Shown one piece after another: positions 1-5,832 of a stretch of 5,832 nucleotides of DNA. The stretch is taken from NCBI GenBank assembly GCA_937924675.1, contig CALEVL010000097.1:1-5832 (forward strand). The letters are read 5' to 3'. The notes beneath the pieces are model-generated. The model had not been told where the DNA came from, did not search any database, and worked only from the letters and a program-made list of their open reading frames with translations. The first letter of the stretch is position 1. Each line of letters starts with the position of its first letter. This stretch comes from an uncultured Ignavibacteria bacterium. Lineage in GTDB: Bacteria; Bacteroidota; Ignavibacteria; Tepidaquicellales; Tepidaquicellaceae. Made by a program: the position numbers and the translations under genes.

Positions 1-94
1 AAACCCATTTTTAAAGAAAAGTGTAACTTTTTTTAGACAGCTATGGAATTCCTTGTTTATGAGTTCTATTCACTGTTTTCAAGTTCTTAATCAA

Positions 95-124
95 TTGAAA
101 TTAAACTCGATAAAACATACTTTG
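95..124 (+). promoter_or_regulatory. Possible promoter for the glycosyltransferase-lpxA-panB unit
   Basis: TTGAAA at 95-100 is followed after exactly 17 bases by TACTTTG at 118-124. The first box is close to the general bacterial -35 (TTGACA). The second is a weak match to TATAAT and is one base shorter than the TAnnTTTG box known from Bacteroidota. The start codon lies 19 bases beyond the second box, leaving a short leader. The same arrangement (TTGAtt, 17 bases, TAaTTTG) precedes the peptidase gene on the other strand, which is the main reason for calling it. In AT-rich DNA such matches arise by chance, so this is a suggestion only. Confidence 0.3.
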
Positions 125-143
125 TTTCAACTTTATTGAATGT

Positions 144-1211
144 ATGGAACAACAGCGTAAAAGAAATGTACATAATAATAAGTGGAAACGTTATCCCCGA
201 AAGAATACCGGAAAAGATGCTTCCTCCAAAGATCCTGACACGAAAGTCCGTGAGACCCCTGAAAGTTCAAGAATTATAAGACAGAATCAAAGTATTTCAG
301 TCATTATCCCCCTGTTAAATGAAGAAGAATCTCTTCCGGAGCTTTCTCAAAAGCTTGAAGAAACCCTCGGCGATTTAGGATGCGAATATGAAGTTGTATT
401 TGTTGATGATGGAAGTACTGATAAATCATTTGAAAAGATAAAGGAAATCAATAAGCGTAATCCAAAATTTCACTGTATAAAATTCAGAAAGAACTATGGG
501 AAATCAGCCGCGCTTGCCAAAGGTTTCAGAGCCGCCAAAGGAAATATTGTTATAACCATGGATGCTGACCTTCAGGATGATCCTTCAGAAATTCCTGAAT
601 TGATTAAGGTGTTAAACTCAGGTTACGATCTTGTTTCAGGATGGAAGAAAGTTAGATATGACCCCTTCATAAAAAAACATACCTCGAAATTTTTCAACTT
701 TGTTACATCGAAGCTTTCAGGAATCAGGCTGCATGATTTTAACTGCGGGCTAAAGGCTTACAAAAGAGATGTTGTGAAGAGTCTTAAAATCTACGGTGAA
801 ATGCACAGGTATATTCCGGCACTTGCGCATCTCTCGGGATTCCGTGTGACAGAGAAGCCAGTTAAGCATCATGCAAGGAAATATGGAAAAACAAAATTTG
901 GTGCAAACAGATTCATAAACGGATTCCTTGATCTGATCACTGTCGTATTCATCGACAGATACGTCAAGAGACCGCTGCACTTCTTTGGGGCAATTGGTTT
1001 GGTTTCATCAATGACCGGCTTCCTTATAACCCTGTATCTTGTATTTCTCAAATTCTTTGAAGATAAGCCATTGAGCGACAGGCCGTTGTTTATTGTGGGA
1101 ATATTCATGATAATACTTGGTGTGCAATTCTTCTCGTTAGGATTAATAGCAGAGATCATAACGAAATCAAATTACAGCGAACAGGACATTCTCATTGAAA
1201 CAACTATCTGA
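144..1211 (+). CDS. Family 2 glycosyltransferase, polyprenyl-phosphate sugar transferase type (DPM1/GtrB/ArnC-like)
   Basis: Predicted inner-membrane GT2 enzyme that moves a sugar from a nucleotide sugar to a polyprenyl phosphate carrier, with its catalytic domain in the cytoplasm. The GT-A domain spans about residues 50-260: SVIIPLLNEEE (52-62), VDDGSTD (87-93), the metal-binding DAD followed by LQDDP (140-147), FNCGLKAYKRDV (199-210), and a basic KYGKTKFG segment (246-253) at the site where this subfamily binds phosphate or carrier lipid. Two hydrophobic helices follow at about 278-302 and 314-338, the usual two-helix tail of GtrB/ArnC-like proteins. The first 48 residues are an extra hydrophilic, Lys/Arg-rich tail absent from typical relatives. 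No other ATG, GTG or TTG lies in frame before the catalytic domain, so ATG 144 stands. No Shine-Dalgarno is visible. lpxA starts 22 bases after the stop, suggesting co-transcription and an envelope glycan or lipid A-related role (inference). The sugar and acceptor cannot be read from the sequence. Confidence 0.9.
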   Translation: MEQQRKRNVHNNKWKRYPRKNTGKDASSKDPDTKVRETPESSRIIRQNQSISVIIPLLNEEESLPELSQKLEETLGDLGCEYEVVFVDDGSTDKSFEKIKEINKRNPKFHCIKFRKNYGKSAALAKGFRAAKGNIVITMDADLQDDPSEIPELIKVLNSGYDLVSGWKKVRYDPFIKKHTSKFFNFVTSKLSGIRLHDFNCGLKAYKRDVVKSLKIYGEMHRYIPALAHLSGFRVTEKPVKHHARKYGKTKFGANRFINGFLDLITVVFIDRYVKRPLHFFGAIGLVSSMTGFLITLYLVFLKFFEDKPLSDRPLFIVGIFMIILGVQFFSLGLIAEIITKSNYSEQDILIETTI

Positions 1212-1233
1212 ATAAAGCAAAATCAAAGTCTGA

Positions 1234-1998
1234 ATGACAAATTATATTCTCAGCAGTAACGCTAAGGTTGGCAAGGATCTGAAGATCAAGCAATTTTCAA
1301 CGGTAGAAGATGATGTAGTGATCGGAGATAATGTTGAAATTGGTTCTTGCGCCCTGATAGCTGATGGAGCAAGGATTGGAAACAACGTGAAGATCTTTCA
1401 CGGAGCATCTATTGGTACGGTACCACAGGATCTGAAATTTGAAGGGGAGCAGACAACAGTTGAGATTGGAGATGGAACAGTTGTGAGAGAGTTTGTCACA
1501 CTCAACAGAGCAACTAACCACAGCAAGAGGACAATTATAGGAAAGAATTGTTTCATAATGGCATATGCTCATGTTGCACATGATTGCCGGATCGGCGATA
1601 ATGTGATTCTGGCAAACGGAATACAGATGGGAGGTCATGTAGAGATAGGTGACTGGGTAATTGTAGGAGGTCTTGTTGCAATTCACCAGTTTGTTAAGAT
1701 TGGAATGCACGCAATGATTGGAGGAGGATTCAGAGTTGTAAAAGATGTGCCGCCATTTATTCTGGCAGGTTCAGTTCCGTTAAGGTTTGAAGGGATAAAC
1801 CTTGTTGGACTGCGAAGAAGAGGATTCACACATGAACAAATCAGGAATATTTCAGATACTTATGATCTTCTTTATAAGTCAGGACTAAATGTCAGTGATG
1901 CTGTTCTTGAGATAGAAAATCAGATGAAGGATAATTCCGAAGCAAAATCAATCACTGACTTCATTAAAGAAAGCAAGAGAGGAATTATCAGAGGTTAG
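1234..1998 (+). CDS. lpxA: Acyl-ACP--UDP-N-acetylglucosamine O-acyltransferase (LpxA)
   Basis: Cytoplasmic enzyme of the first step of lipid A synthesis, moving an R-3-hydroxyacyl chain from ACP to UDP-GlcNAc. At 254 residues it is close to the usual ~260. Residues 1-180 form a left-handed beta-helix of hexapeptide repeats (for example VVIGDN, VEIGSC, ARIGNN, VEIGDG). The helical C-terminus carries GLRRRGF (192-198) and ends with TDFIKESKRGIIRG. By hand alignment with E. coli LpxA, catalytic His125 is His116 (AHVAHDC), His122 is His113, His144 is His135, His160 is His151 (IHQF), the sugar-contacting Gln73-Asp74 is Gln65-Asp66 (PQDLK), and the acyl-ruler Gly173 is Gly164, which would permit a long chain. 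Two differences stand out: E. coli HRGT (His99) is NRAT at 91-94 with one residue missing in the next loop, and Glu200 is Val191. It follows the glycosyltransferase by 22 bases. lpxD and lpxC/fabZ, frequent partners, are not in the window. Related LpxD is excluded by the absence of its N-terminal domain and by the LpxA C-terminus. Confidence 0.96.
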   Translation: MTNYILSSNAKVGKDLKIKQFSTVEDDVVIGDNVEIGSCALIADGARIGNNVKIFHGASIGTVPQDLKFEGEQTTVEIGDGTVVREFVTLNRATNHSKRTIIGKNCFIMAYAHVAHDCRIGDNVILANGIQMGGHVEIGDWVIVGGLVAIHQFVKIGMHAMIGGGFRVVKDVPPFILAGSVPLRFEGINLVGLRRRGFTHEQIRNISDTYDLLYKSGLNVSDAVLEIENQMKDNSEAKSITDFIKESKRGIIRG

Positions 1999-2061
1999 AT
2001 TCATAAAACTTCTGCAATACTTGTTTCTTTCTATTCCAAATCAAAACTTACATTTCAATAA

Positions 2062-2880
2062 ATGTCATCTCAAAAAAGCGAAACTGCTCATATAACTACG
2101 AAAGTATTATCCGTAATGAAACAGCGCGGTGAGAAGATTGCAATGCTGACAGCTTATGATTTTCTTACAGCTAAATTTTTGGATGAAGCAGGAATAGAAG
2201 TAATTCTTGTTGGTGATTCGCTTGGGAATGTAATTCAGGGAAATGAAACAACTCTGCCTGTTACTCTCGAAGAAATGATCTATCATACGAAGATTGTGAA
2301 ACGTGCTGTGAGGAATGCTATTGTAGTTGGAGATATGACTTTTATGAGTTATCAGGTTGGAGTGAAAGAGGCAATTACAAACTGCGGACGCATAATGAAG
2401 GAATCAGGCTGTGATGCAGTAAAGATGGAAGGCGGAGACTATATTGCGGAGACAGTCAGGAGAGTTGTAGAGATAGGAATTCCCGTTATGGGTCATCTTG
2501 GACTGACACCACAGTCAATCAACAAATTCGGCAGTTACAAGACAAGAGGAACTGAAAAAGAAGAAGCAGACAAAATATACAGCGATGCACAATTGCTTGA
2601 GAAGTCCGGATGCTTTGCTATAGTGTTGGAAAAAATTCCGGCTAAACTCGGGACAAAGATTTCGAAGGCTCTCAAAATTCCTACGATCGGGATTGGTGCG
2701 GGACCCAAGTGTGACGGACAGGTACTCGTGACTCATGACATGCTTGGGCTTATAGAGGACTTCAAACCGAGATTTGTAAGAAGATATGCAAACCTGGCTG
2801 TTGATACTAAAGATGCATTTAAGAGATATATGAAAGATGTTAAGGATGGAAAGTTTCCGACAGATGAAGAAAGTTATTAG
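2062..2880 (+). CDS. panB: 3-methyl-2-oxobutanoate hydroxymethyltransferase (ketopantoate hydroxymethyltransferase)
   Basis: First committed enzyme of pantothenate (vitamin B5/CoA) synthesis. It transfers a hydroxymethyl group from 5,10-methylenetetrahydrofolate to 3-methyl-2-oxobutanoate, giving ketopantoate in the cytoplasm. The 272-residue length fits the family, a TIM barrel that usually forms a decamer. Visible motifs are KIAMLTAYDF (25-34), LVGDSLGNV (49-57), GDMTFMSYQ (90-98), AVKMEGG (119-125), PVMGHLGLTPQS (141-152), VLEKIP (188-193) and PTIGIGAGPKCDGQVLV (207-223). By alignment with E. coli PanB, the Mg ligands Asp45, Asp84 and Glu114 correspond to Asp52, Asp91 and Glu123, Lys112 to Lys121, and catalytic Glu181 to Glu190, so it should be active. 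GDMTF is slightly unusual, since most relatives have Pro where Thr93 stands. The ATG lies 63 bases after lpxA with no Shine-Dalgarno. It may be read through from lpxA or have its own start. panC is not adjacent. Confidence 0.97.
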   Translation: MSSQKSETAHITTKVLSVMKQRGEKIAMLTAYDFLTAKFLDEAGIEVILVGDSLGNVIQGNETTLPVTLEEMIYHTKIVKRAVRNAIVVGDMTFMSYQVGVKEAITNCGRIMKESGCDAVKMEGGDYIAETVRRVVEIGIPVMGHLGLTPQSINKFGSYKTRGTEKEEADKIYSDAQLLEKSGCFAIVLEKIPAKLGTKISKALKIPTIGIGAGPKCDGQVLVTHDMLGLIEDFKPRFVRRYANLAVDTKDAFKRYMKDVKDGKFPTDEESY

Positions 2881-2984
2881 AGTTGATGTTAAAGACATAG
2901 ACGAATAATTCTTAGACGACCACTTTCATGAACAACTCAGGCTATTTTCACATAACTCAATAATTTTTGGAGGTTGAAGTAGCT

Positions 2985-3056
2985 TTATTTCCAATCAATA
3001 AAAGCATAGCCGGCAACGAGCATATAGAAAAATGAAATGAACAACATGAGTATCAT
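2985..3056 (-). CDS. Possible 23-residue hydrophobic peptide (very tentative)
   Basis: A short ATG-to-TAA reading frame on the minus strand between the terminator hairpin and the end of panB. The peptide starts MILMLFISFFYMLVAG and ends AFIDWK, so it is almost entirely one membrane-spanning stretch with a single acidic and a single basic residue at the C-terminus. An in-frame TAA two codons before the ATG shows that it is not the tail of a longer intact frame. There is no Shine-Dalgarno, but the clear genes here lack one too. It lies beyond the peptidase terminator, so it would need readthrough or its own promoter, and I see none. Chance is a serious alternative for a frame this short. A gene remnant is another. 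I recognise no family. Confidence 0.18.
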   Translation of the reverse strand: MILMLFISFFYMLVAGYAFIDWK

Positions 3057-3067
3057 TTGTTAAACAA

Positions 3068-3100
3068 AAACGCCCCAAGTTTTCAAAACAAGGGGCGTTT
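3068..3100 (-). terminator. Rho-independent terminator, mainly for the peptidase gene, possibly bidirectional
   Basis: AAACGCCCC (3068-3076) pairs perfectly with GGGGCGTTT (3092-3100). Inside the loop, GTTT (3079-3082) can pair with AAAC (3086-3089) to extend the stem. Read on the minus strand, the GC-rich stem runs into TTTTTGTTT, a good U-tract, 23 bases beyond the peptidase stop codon. Read on the plus strand, the tail is only TTTGAATTT, so termination of panB transcripts would be weaker. The site between two convergent genes fits a shared terminator. Confidence 0.88.
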
Positions 3101-3122
3101 GAATTTCGATTATTTCTTAGAA

Positions 3123-5528
3123 TTATTTCACGAGAATCATCTTCTTAGTTTCGCTTAATGATCCGCTGACCAGTTTATAGAAATACATTCCTCCCGCAAG
3201 ATTACTTGCATCGAGACGCACTTCATAGCTGCCCGGCACTCTGTATTCATCAACAAGAGTCATCACTTCTTTCCCAAGTACATCAAATATCTTTAGAGAC
3301 ACATTTCCCGCTTCAGGCAATTGGAAAGCGATGCTTGTTGAAGGGTTGAATGGGTTTGGATAATTCTGAGACAAGACGAAATCAACAGGCAATTCACTCT
3401 GTACTGTGTTTATTCCGGTTGGTGTCAGTGTGTAATTCACGAGTCTGATATTATCAAGATAAATTCCGTCAGCCGGAATAGTTCCGTTGCTGACCATTGA
3501 AAATCTCAGCTTCATTGTTGAAGAAGCTTTTGCCAGTTCAGAAAGATCAAGTACGTCTCTTGTCCATGCACTGACAGTGCCCGTGAAAAATTTCTTTGAT
3601 CTCCATGATGTACCGTTATCCGCAGAAATATCAACATAAGCATTGTCAAATGGATCTATTGTATGCTTGTACCAGTAGCTAAGAAATACAACAGGCGCGG
3701 CAGAAATATTTTGCGCTGCTGTGAGAGTCATTGTCCTGTTTGTGGAGTTTGAATAATTTCCTGTAGGGCTGTCAGCAAAAGAATTATTCGGTGAATAAGA
3801 TTGTGAAGTTGCAACATTCCAACCCGTTGACACTGTCCACCTTCCCATACCGTTCTCTGCACTGTCGAGCACAAGCACATTACCTGTACCAACCGGTACA
3901 TAGAAATCCTGAGTATGAACCACCTTATCATTATCCTGCTTGAACTTCAAATTCACTTTGATTGCAGAGTTATTAGGAATAACTGTTCCGAGTGTGAAGT
4001 TAACGGTTATCGAATCTCCAGTGAGTGATGCAATGTTTGGATAAGAATATGAAGTTGTCTGAAAGCTAAGCTGCTGTCCTGCCGTAAGTTCTATTCTCAC
4101 ATTTGCCGCATTCATCAAACCTTTATTTCTGAATTTGATTTCTATTGAACCCTGTTCACCCGGCACATAGTTTTCTTTGTTGAGTGTGATTGTATTTGGA
4201 GCTACGTAAGGTCCTCCGGCAAGCACAAAGTGAATATTCTGTCTAATTGTTGATTGAGCAAGTGGAAGTATTCTTGCCTGAGTGGGCCAGAAACCATCAC
4301 TGCCGGTGCCAACCTCCGGAGTAAAAGCTATTGCCTTAGAATGTCCCGAATCATTGTAATACCAGTCATCCGTAACTCCTCTTACGCCGTAAGCAACAGT
4401 CTGATTAGATCTTCCCATCGTGAAGTGATTATCTATCAGCATCTCCTGAGAAAACTCCTGAAAGATCGGCTCGTCGGGCGTTGCCGCATCAACATAACCC
4501 CAGGGTCGGATCAGATAATTTCCATAAGTATGATAACTTAGGATGCCTTTGAAATTTCTTGAATTGACAAAATTCATCATGTTAAATGTTTCAGCTTCCG
4601 AAAACGGTGCCAAACCTCTGTATGTATCACTTGTTGGATCAGTTGAAGAACCGTTGTTTGTGGAATTCCAGAAGGCATAGGTTCCGAAATTTCTGTTAAG
4701 GTCTATTCCGTAAGTTGTACCCGAGTTAAGTTTGCGATTCTTTCTCCACATTCCTCCACCATTTGGATTAGTGGAACGGTTGTATTCATAGCCATCAGGA
4801 TTTATAACAGGTGTGAAGTAGATCTCCCTGTTTTCAAGAATGTAAGTTGCAACAGGGTCAATATTATAATTCTCAAACAGCCAGTACATGAAGTAAATAT
4901 TCTGCATCATGCTCATTGGTTCTCTAGCATGTATCAGTGAATGAAGCCAAACCTCCGGTCTTCCGGTAGGTGCATTTGGACTGTTAGAGACCCTTACTGT
5001 CCATTGCGGCCTGTTCTCAACAGAGTTTCCTATGCTGAATTTTTCTGAAATTAATCCCGGATATTCTATCCTCATTGAATCAAGCTTGTTGATAACCTGA
5101 TCAAGAGTAAGATATCCACCCATTGTTCCATAGATGTTATGACTGACATTGAAATCGGTTTCCGATTTTTCGAGTGCTAAAGAAATCTCCGCATCGCTCA
5201 TTTGAGGAAGGGAGTTGAAATATGTTTCGAAGTCATCAATTACTATCTCATAAGCAACGCCTGATTTACTAAGCATCTCGAGTTCAGAATCAGATATCCA
5301 GGTTTCAAAATAGTCTCCGTCATTGTGATCCACGTGATCAAAGAACAGACCTTCGCGCATGATCTTTTTCATGTCCTGTTCACCGTGGGCAAAAACTTTT
5401 ACGAGTGAGTATTTTGGATTTGAGTTTATATTGTTGCGGCTTCCCGAGTTTGTGCCTGAATTTCCGAGAAGTATTAATGACACAATTGCCAGTGTCAGCA
5501 ATGTAAAAATTGATTTGAATTGTTGCAT
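3123..5528 (-). CDS. Secreted M14 zinc carboxypeptidase with T9SS C-terminal sorting domain
   Basis: Exported metallopeptidase of 801 residues that removes C-terminal amino acids from peptides. Residues 1-22 are a signal peptide without a lipobox cysteine. About 38-125 look like a propeptide. The M14 catalytic domain (~132-438) has zinc ligands His200, Glu203 (HAREP) and His333 (SYHTYGN), Arg265 (WRKNR) matching Arg127 of carboxypeptidase A, Asn278-Arg279 (DLNRNF) matching 144-145, Tyr380 matching Tyr248, and catalytic Glu405 (AFTPEVG). Asp387 aligns with position 255, which is Asp in carboxypeptidase B, so basic C-terminal residues may be accepted (inference). About 443-546 resemble a CARDB-like beta-sandwich, and 552-697 a jelly-roll or MAM-like domain with SYWYKH and DGIYLDNIRL. 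Residues 716-801 are the Por-type sorting domain, starting SQNYPNPFNPSTS and ending KKMILVK, which directs export across the outer membrane by T9SS and is normally cut off. All catalytic residues are present. It is convergent with panB, ends 23 bases before a terminator and has no operon partner here. Nutrient peptide use is likely. Confidence 0.94.
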   Translation of the reverse strand: MQQFKSIFTLLTLAIVSLILLGNSGTNSGSRNNINSNPKYSLVKVFAHGEQDMKKIMREGLFFDHVDHNDGDYFETWISDSELEMLSKSGVAYEIVIDDFETYFNSLPQMSDAEISLALEKSETDFNVSHNIYGTMGGYLTLDQVINKLDSMRIEYPGLISEKFSIGNSVENRPQWTVRVSNSPNAPTGRPEVWLHSLIHAREPMSMMQNIYFMYWLFENYNIDPVATYILENREIYFTPVINPDGYEYNRSTNPNGGGMWRKNRKLNSGTTYGIDLNRNFGTYAFWNSTNNGSSTDPTSDTYRGLAPFSEAETFNMMNFVNSRNFKGILSYHTYGNYLIRPWGYVDAATPDEPIFQEFSQEMLIDNHFTMGRSNQTVAYGVRGVTDDWYYNDSGHSKAIAFTPEVGTGSDGFWPTQARILPLAQSTIRQNIHFVLAGGPYVAPNTITLNKENYVPGEQGSIEIKFRNKGLMNAANVRIELTAGQQLSFQTTSYSYPNIASLTGDSITVNFTLGTVIPNNSAIKVNLKFKQDNDKVVHTQDFYVPVGTGNVLVLDSAENGMGRWTVSTGWNVATSQSYSPNNSFADSPTGNYSNSTNRTMTLTAAQNISAAPVVFLSYWYKHTIDPFDNAYVDISADNGTSWRSKKFFTGTVSAWTRDVLDLSELAKASSTMKLRFSMVSNGTIPADGIYLDNIRLVNYTLTPTGINTVQSELPVDFVLSQNYPNPFNPSTSIAFQLPEAGNVSLKIFDVLGKEVMTLVDEYRVPGSYEVRLDASNLAGGMYFYKLVSGSLSETKKMILVK

Positions 5529-5560
5529 AGTGCTTTAAGTTGGGATTAAAAAGTTGTATA

Positions 5561-5590
5561 CAAATTAGTTAATACATTGGCGTTAATCAA
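5561..5590 (-). promoter_or_regulatory. Possible promoter for the M14 peptidase gene
   Basis: Read on the minus strand, TTGATT (5590-5585) is followed after exactly 17 bases by TAATTTG (5567-5561), and the ATG lies 32 bases further on. Box sequences and spacing match those seen before the glycosyltransferase gene (TTGAAA, 17 bases, TACTTTG). The palindrome TTGTATACAA (5554-5563) overlaps the second box and could be an operator or chance. No Shine-Dalgarno follows. Without several more promoters from this genome for comparison this remains a suggestion. Confidence 0.33.
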
Positions 5591-5693
5591 TCCAACGCAT
5601 GATAATCTTTGCAGACTAAATTCATATCTTTCCAAAAAGTTTGAAATTATTTAAGTGAAATGTTTAACACAATATGCTGCAAGAAGTCATTCT

Positions 5694-5721
5694 GCTTTCT
5701 TTTGAACGACCAAAAGAAAGC
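5694..5721. repeat. Perfect 11-bp inverted repeat (hairpin) at the edge of a GC-rich island
   Basis: GCTTTCTTTTG (5694-5704) and CAAAAGAAAGC (5711-5721) are exact reverse complements around the 6-base loop AACGAC. Neither strand has a run of T after the stem, so it is not a standard intrinsic terminator. It lies about 165 bases upstream of the peptidase start and directly borders a segment rich in G+C. It could be part of a dispersed intergenic repeat, a terminal repeat of a small non-autonomous element, or a structured RNA. Copy number cannot be judged from one window. Confidence 0.6.
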
Positions 5722-5832
5722 TTGGCAAAGAAAAGTCGCCCGCCCGCCTGCGCAAAGTGTTGAAGTTCAGTATTCTCCGGGCAGGCTGCATCCTAATTGC
5801 CTAAAATTGCTCGCTTTGGCTACGTGAATTTC

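Larger units (their letters stand above)
5529..5832. other. Non-coding region upstream of the peptidase gene
   Basis: This 304-base stretch has no convincing gene. Its first 60 or so bases hold the possible peptidase promoter. The middle (about 5600-5690) is plain AT-rich DNA, with 5641-5690 about 26% G+C. From 5694 the character changes: a perfect inverted repeat is followed by a GC-rich segment (5731-5790 is about 58% G+C), then ordinary sequence to the window edge. A gene beginning just past 5832 cannot be excluded. Confidence 0.6.

Noticed and set aside
17..34. Possible terminator AAAAGT-GTA-ACTTTT followed by T residues near the left edge
   Set aside because: The stem has a single G-C pair and a 3-base loop, so it would be unstable. 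Such A/T stems are expected by chance here.
2021..2056. TTGTTT and TACATTTC in the lpxA-panB gap as a Bacteroidota-type promoter for panB
   Set aside because: The boxes are 22 bases apart, outside the usual range, the second box ends in C instead of G, and it lies only 5 bases from the ATG.
2515..2898. 127-codon minus-strand frame antisense to panB, and similar long frames opposite lpxA and the glycosyltransferase
   Set aside because: They lie entirely or nearly entirely within well-supported genes and have Cys/Ser-rich composition typical of antisense shadows with no recognisable domains.
2969..2976. GGAGG followed directly by TTG on the plus strand, a possible translation start
   Set aside because: There is no spacing between the motif and TTG, and the frame hits a stop after one codon (TTG AAG TAG).
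4254..4541. 95-codon plus-strand frame inside the peptidase gene
   Set aside because: It overlaps the M14 catalytic domain coding sequence, shows no family features and is best explained as a shadow frame.
5687..5791. 34-codon minus-strand frame (starts MQPARRILNF) spanning the inverted repeat and GC-rich island
   Set aside because: It is very short, has an in-frame stop just upstream, no ribosome site and Arg-rich low-quality composition that simply follows from the GC-rich DNA. Part of it is dictated by the inverted repeat, so a non-coding element explains it better.

Overview
The window looks like chromosomal DNA from a Gram-negative, moderately AT-rich member of the Bacteroidota/Chlorobi/Ignavibacteria group. 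An Ignavibacteria-like lineage is my best guess. The evidence is a secreted peptidase ending in a type IX secretion (T9SS) C-terminal sorting domain of the 'QNYPNPFNPST' type, an LpxA gene (so an outer membrane with lipid A), and the lack of a Shine-Dalgarno sequence before all four main genes. No database search was possible, so the taxon is an inference.

Layout: positions 1-143 are a leader with a possible promoter. Three co-directional + strand genes follow: a polyprenyl-phosphate-type family 2 glycosyltransferase (144-1211), lpxA (1234-1998) and panB (2062-2880). The gaps are 22 and 63 bases, which fits one transcript. Positions 2881-3122 form a convergent intergenic region with a strong GC-rich hairpin terminator and a possible 23-codon membrane peptide ORF on the minus strand. 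Positions 3123-5528 (minus) encode an 801-residue secreted M14 zinc carboxypeptidase. Positions 5529-5832 hold no convincing gene. They contain a possible promoter for the peptidase, a perfect 11-bp inverted repeat and a short GC-rich island unlike its surroundings.

Functionally the + strand cluster is housekeeping and envelope-related. LpxA makes the first lipid A intermediate, the glycosyltransferase probably charges a lipid carrier with a sugar at the inner membrane, and PanB makes ketopantoate for pantothenate and CoA (and so for acyl carrier protein, LpxA's acyl donor carrier). The metabolic link is real, but whether it explains the gene order is inference. The peptidase is a separate, convergently transcribed exported enzyme.

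I see no CRISPR array, tRNA, rRNA, insertion sequence or obviously new multi-gene system. The items most worth a second look are the non-coding element at the right end, a matching promoter-like arrangement before both transcription units, the HRGT-to-NRAT change in LpxA, and the tiny hydrophobic ORF.
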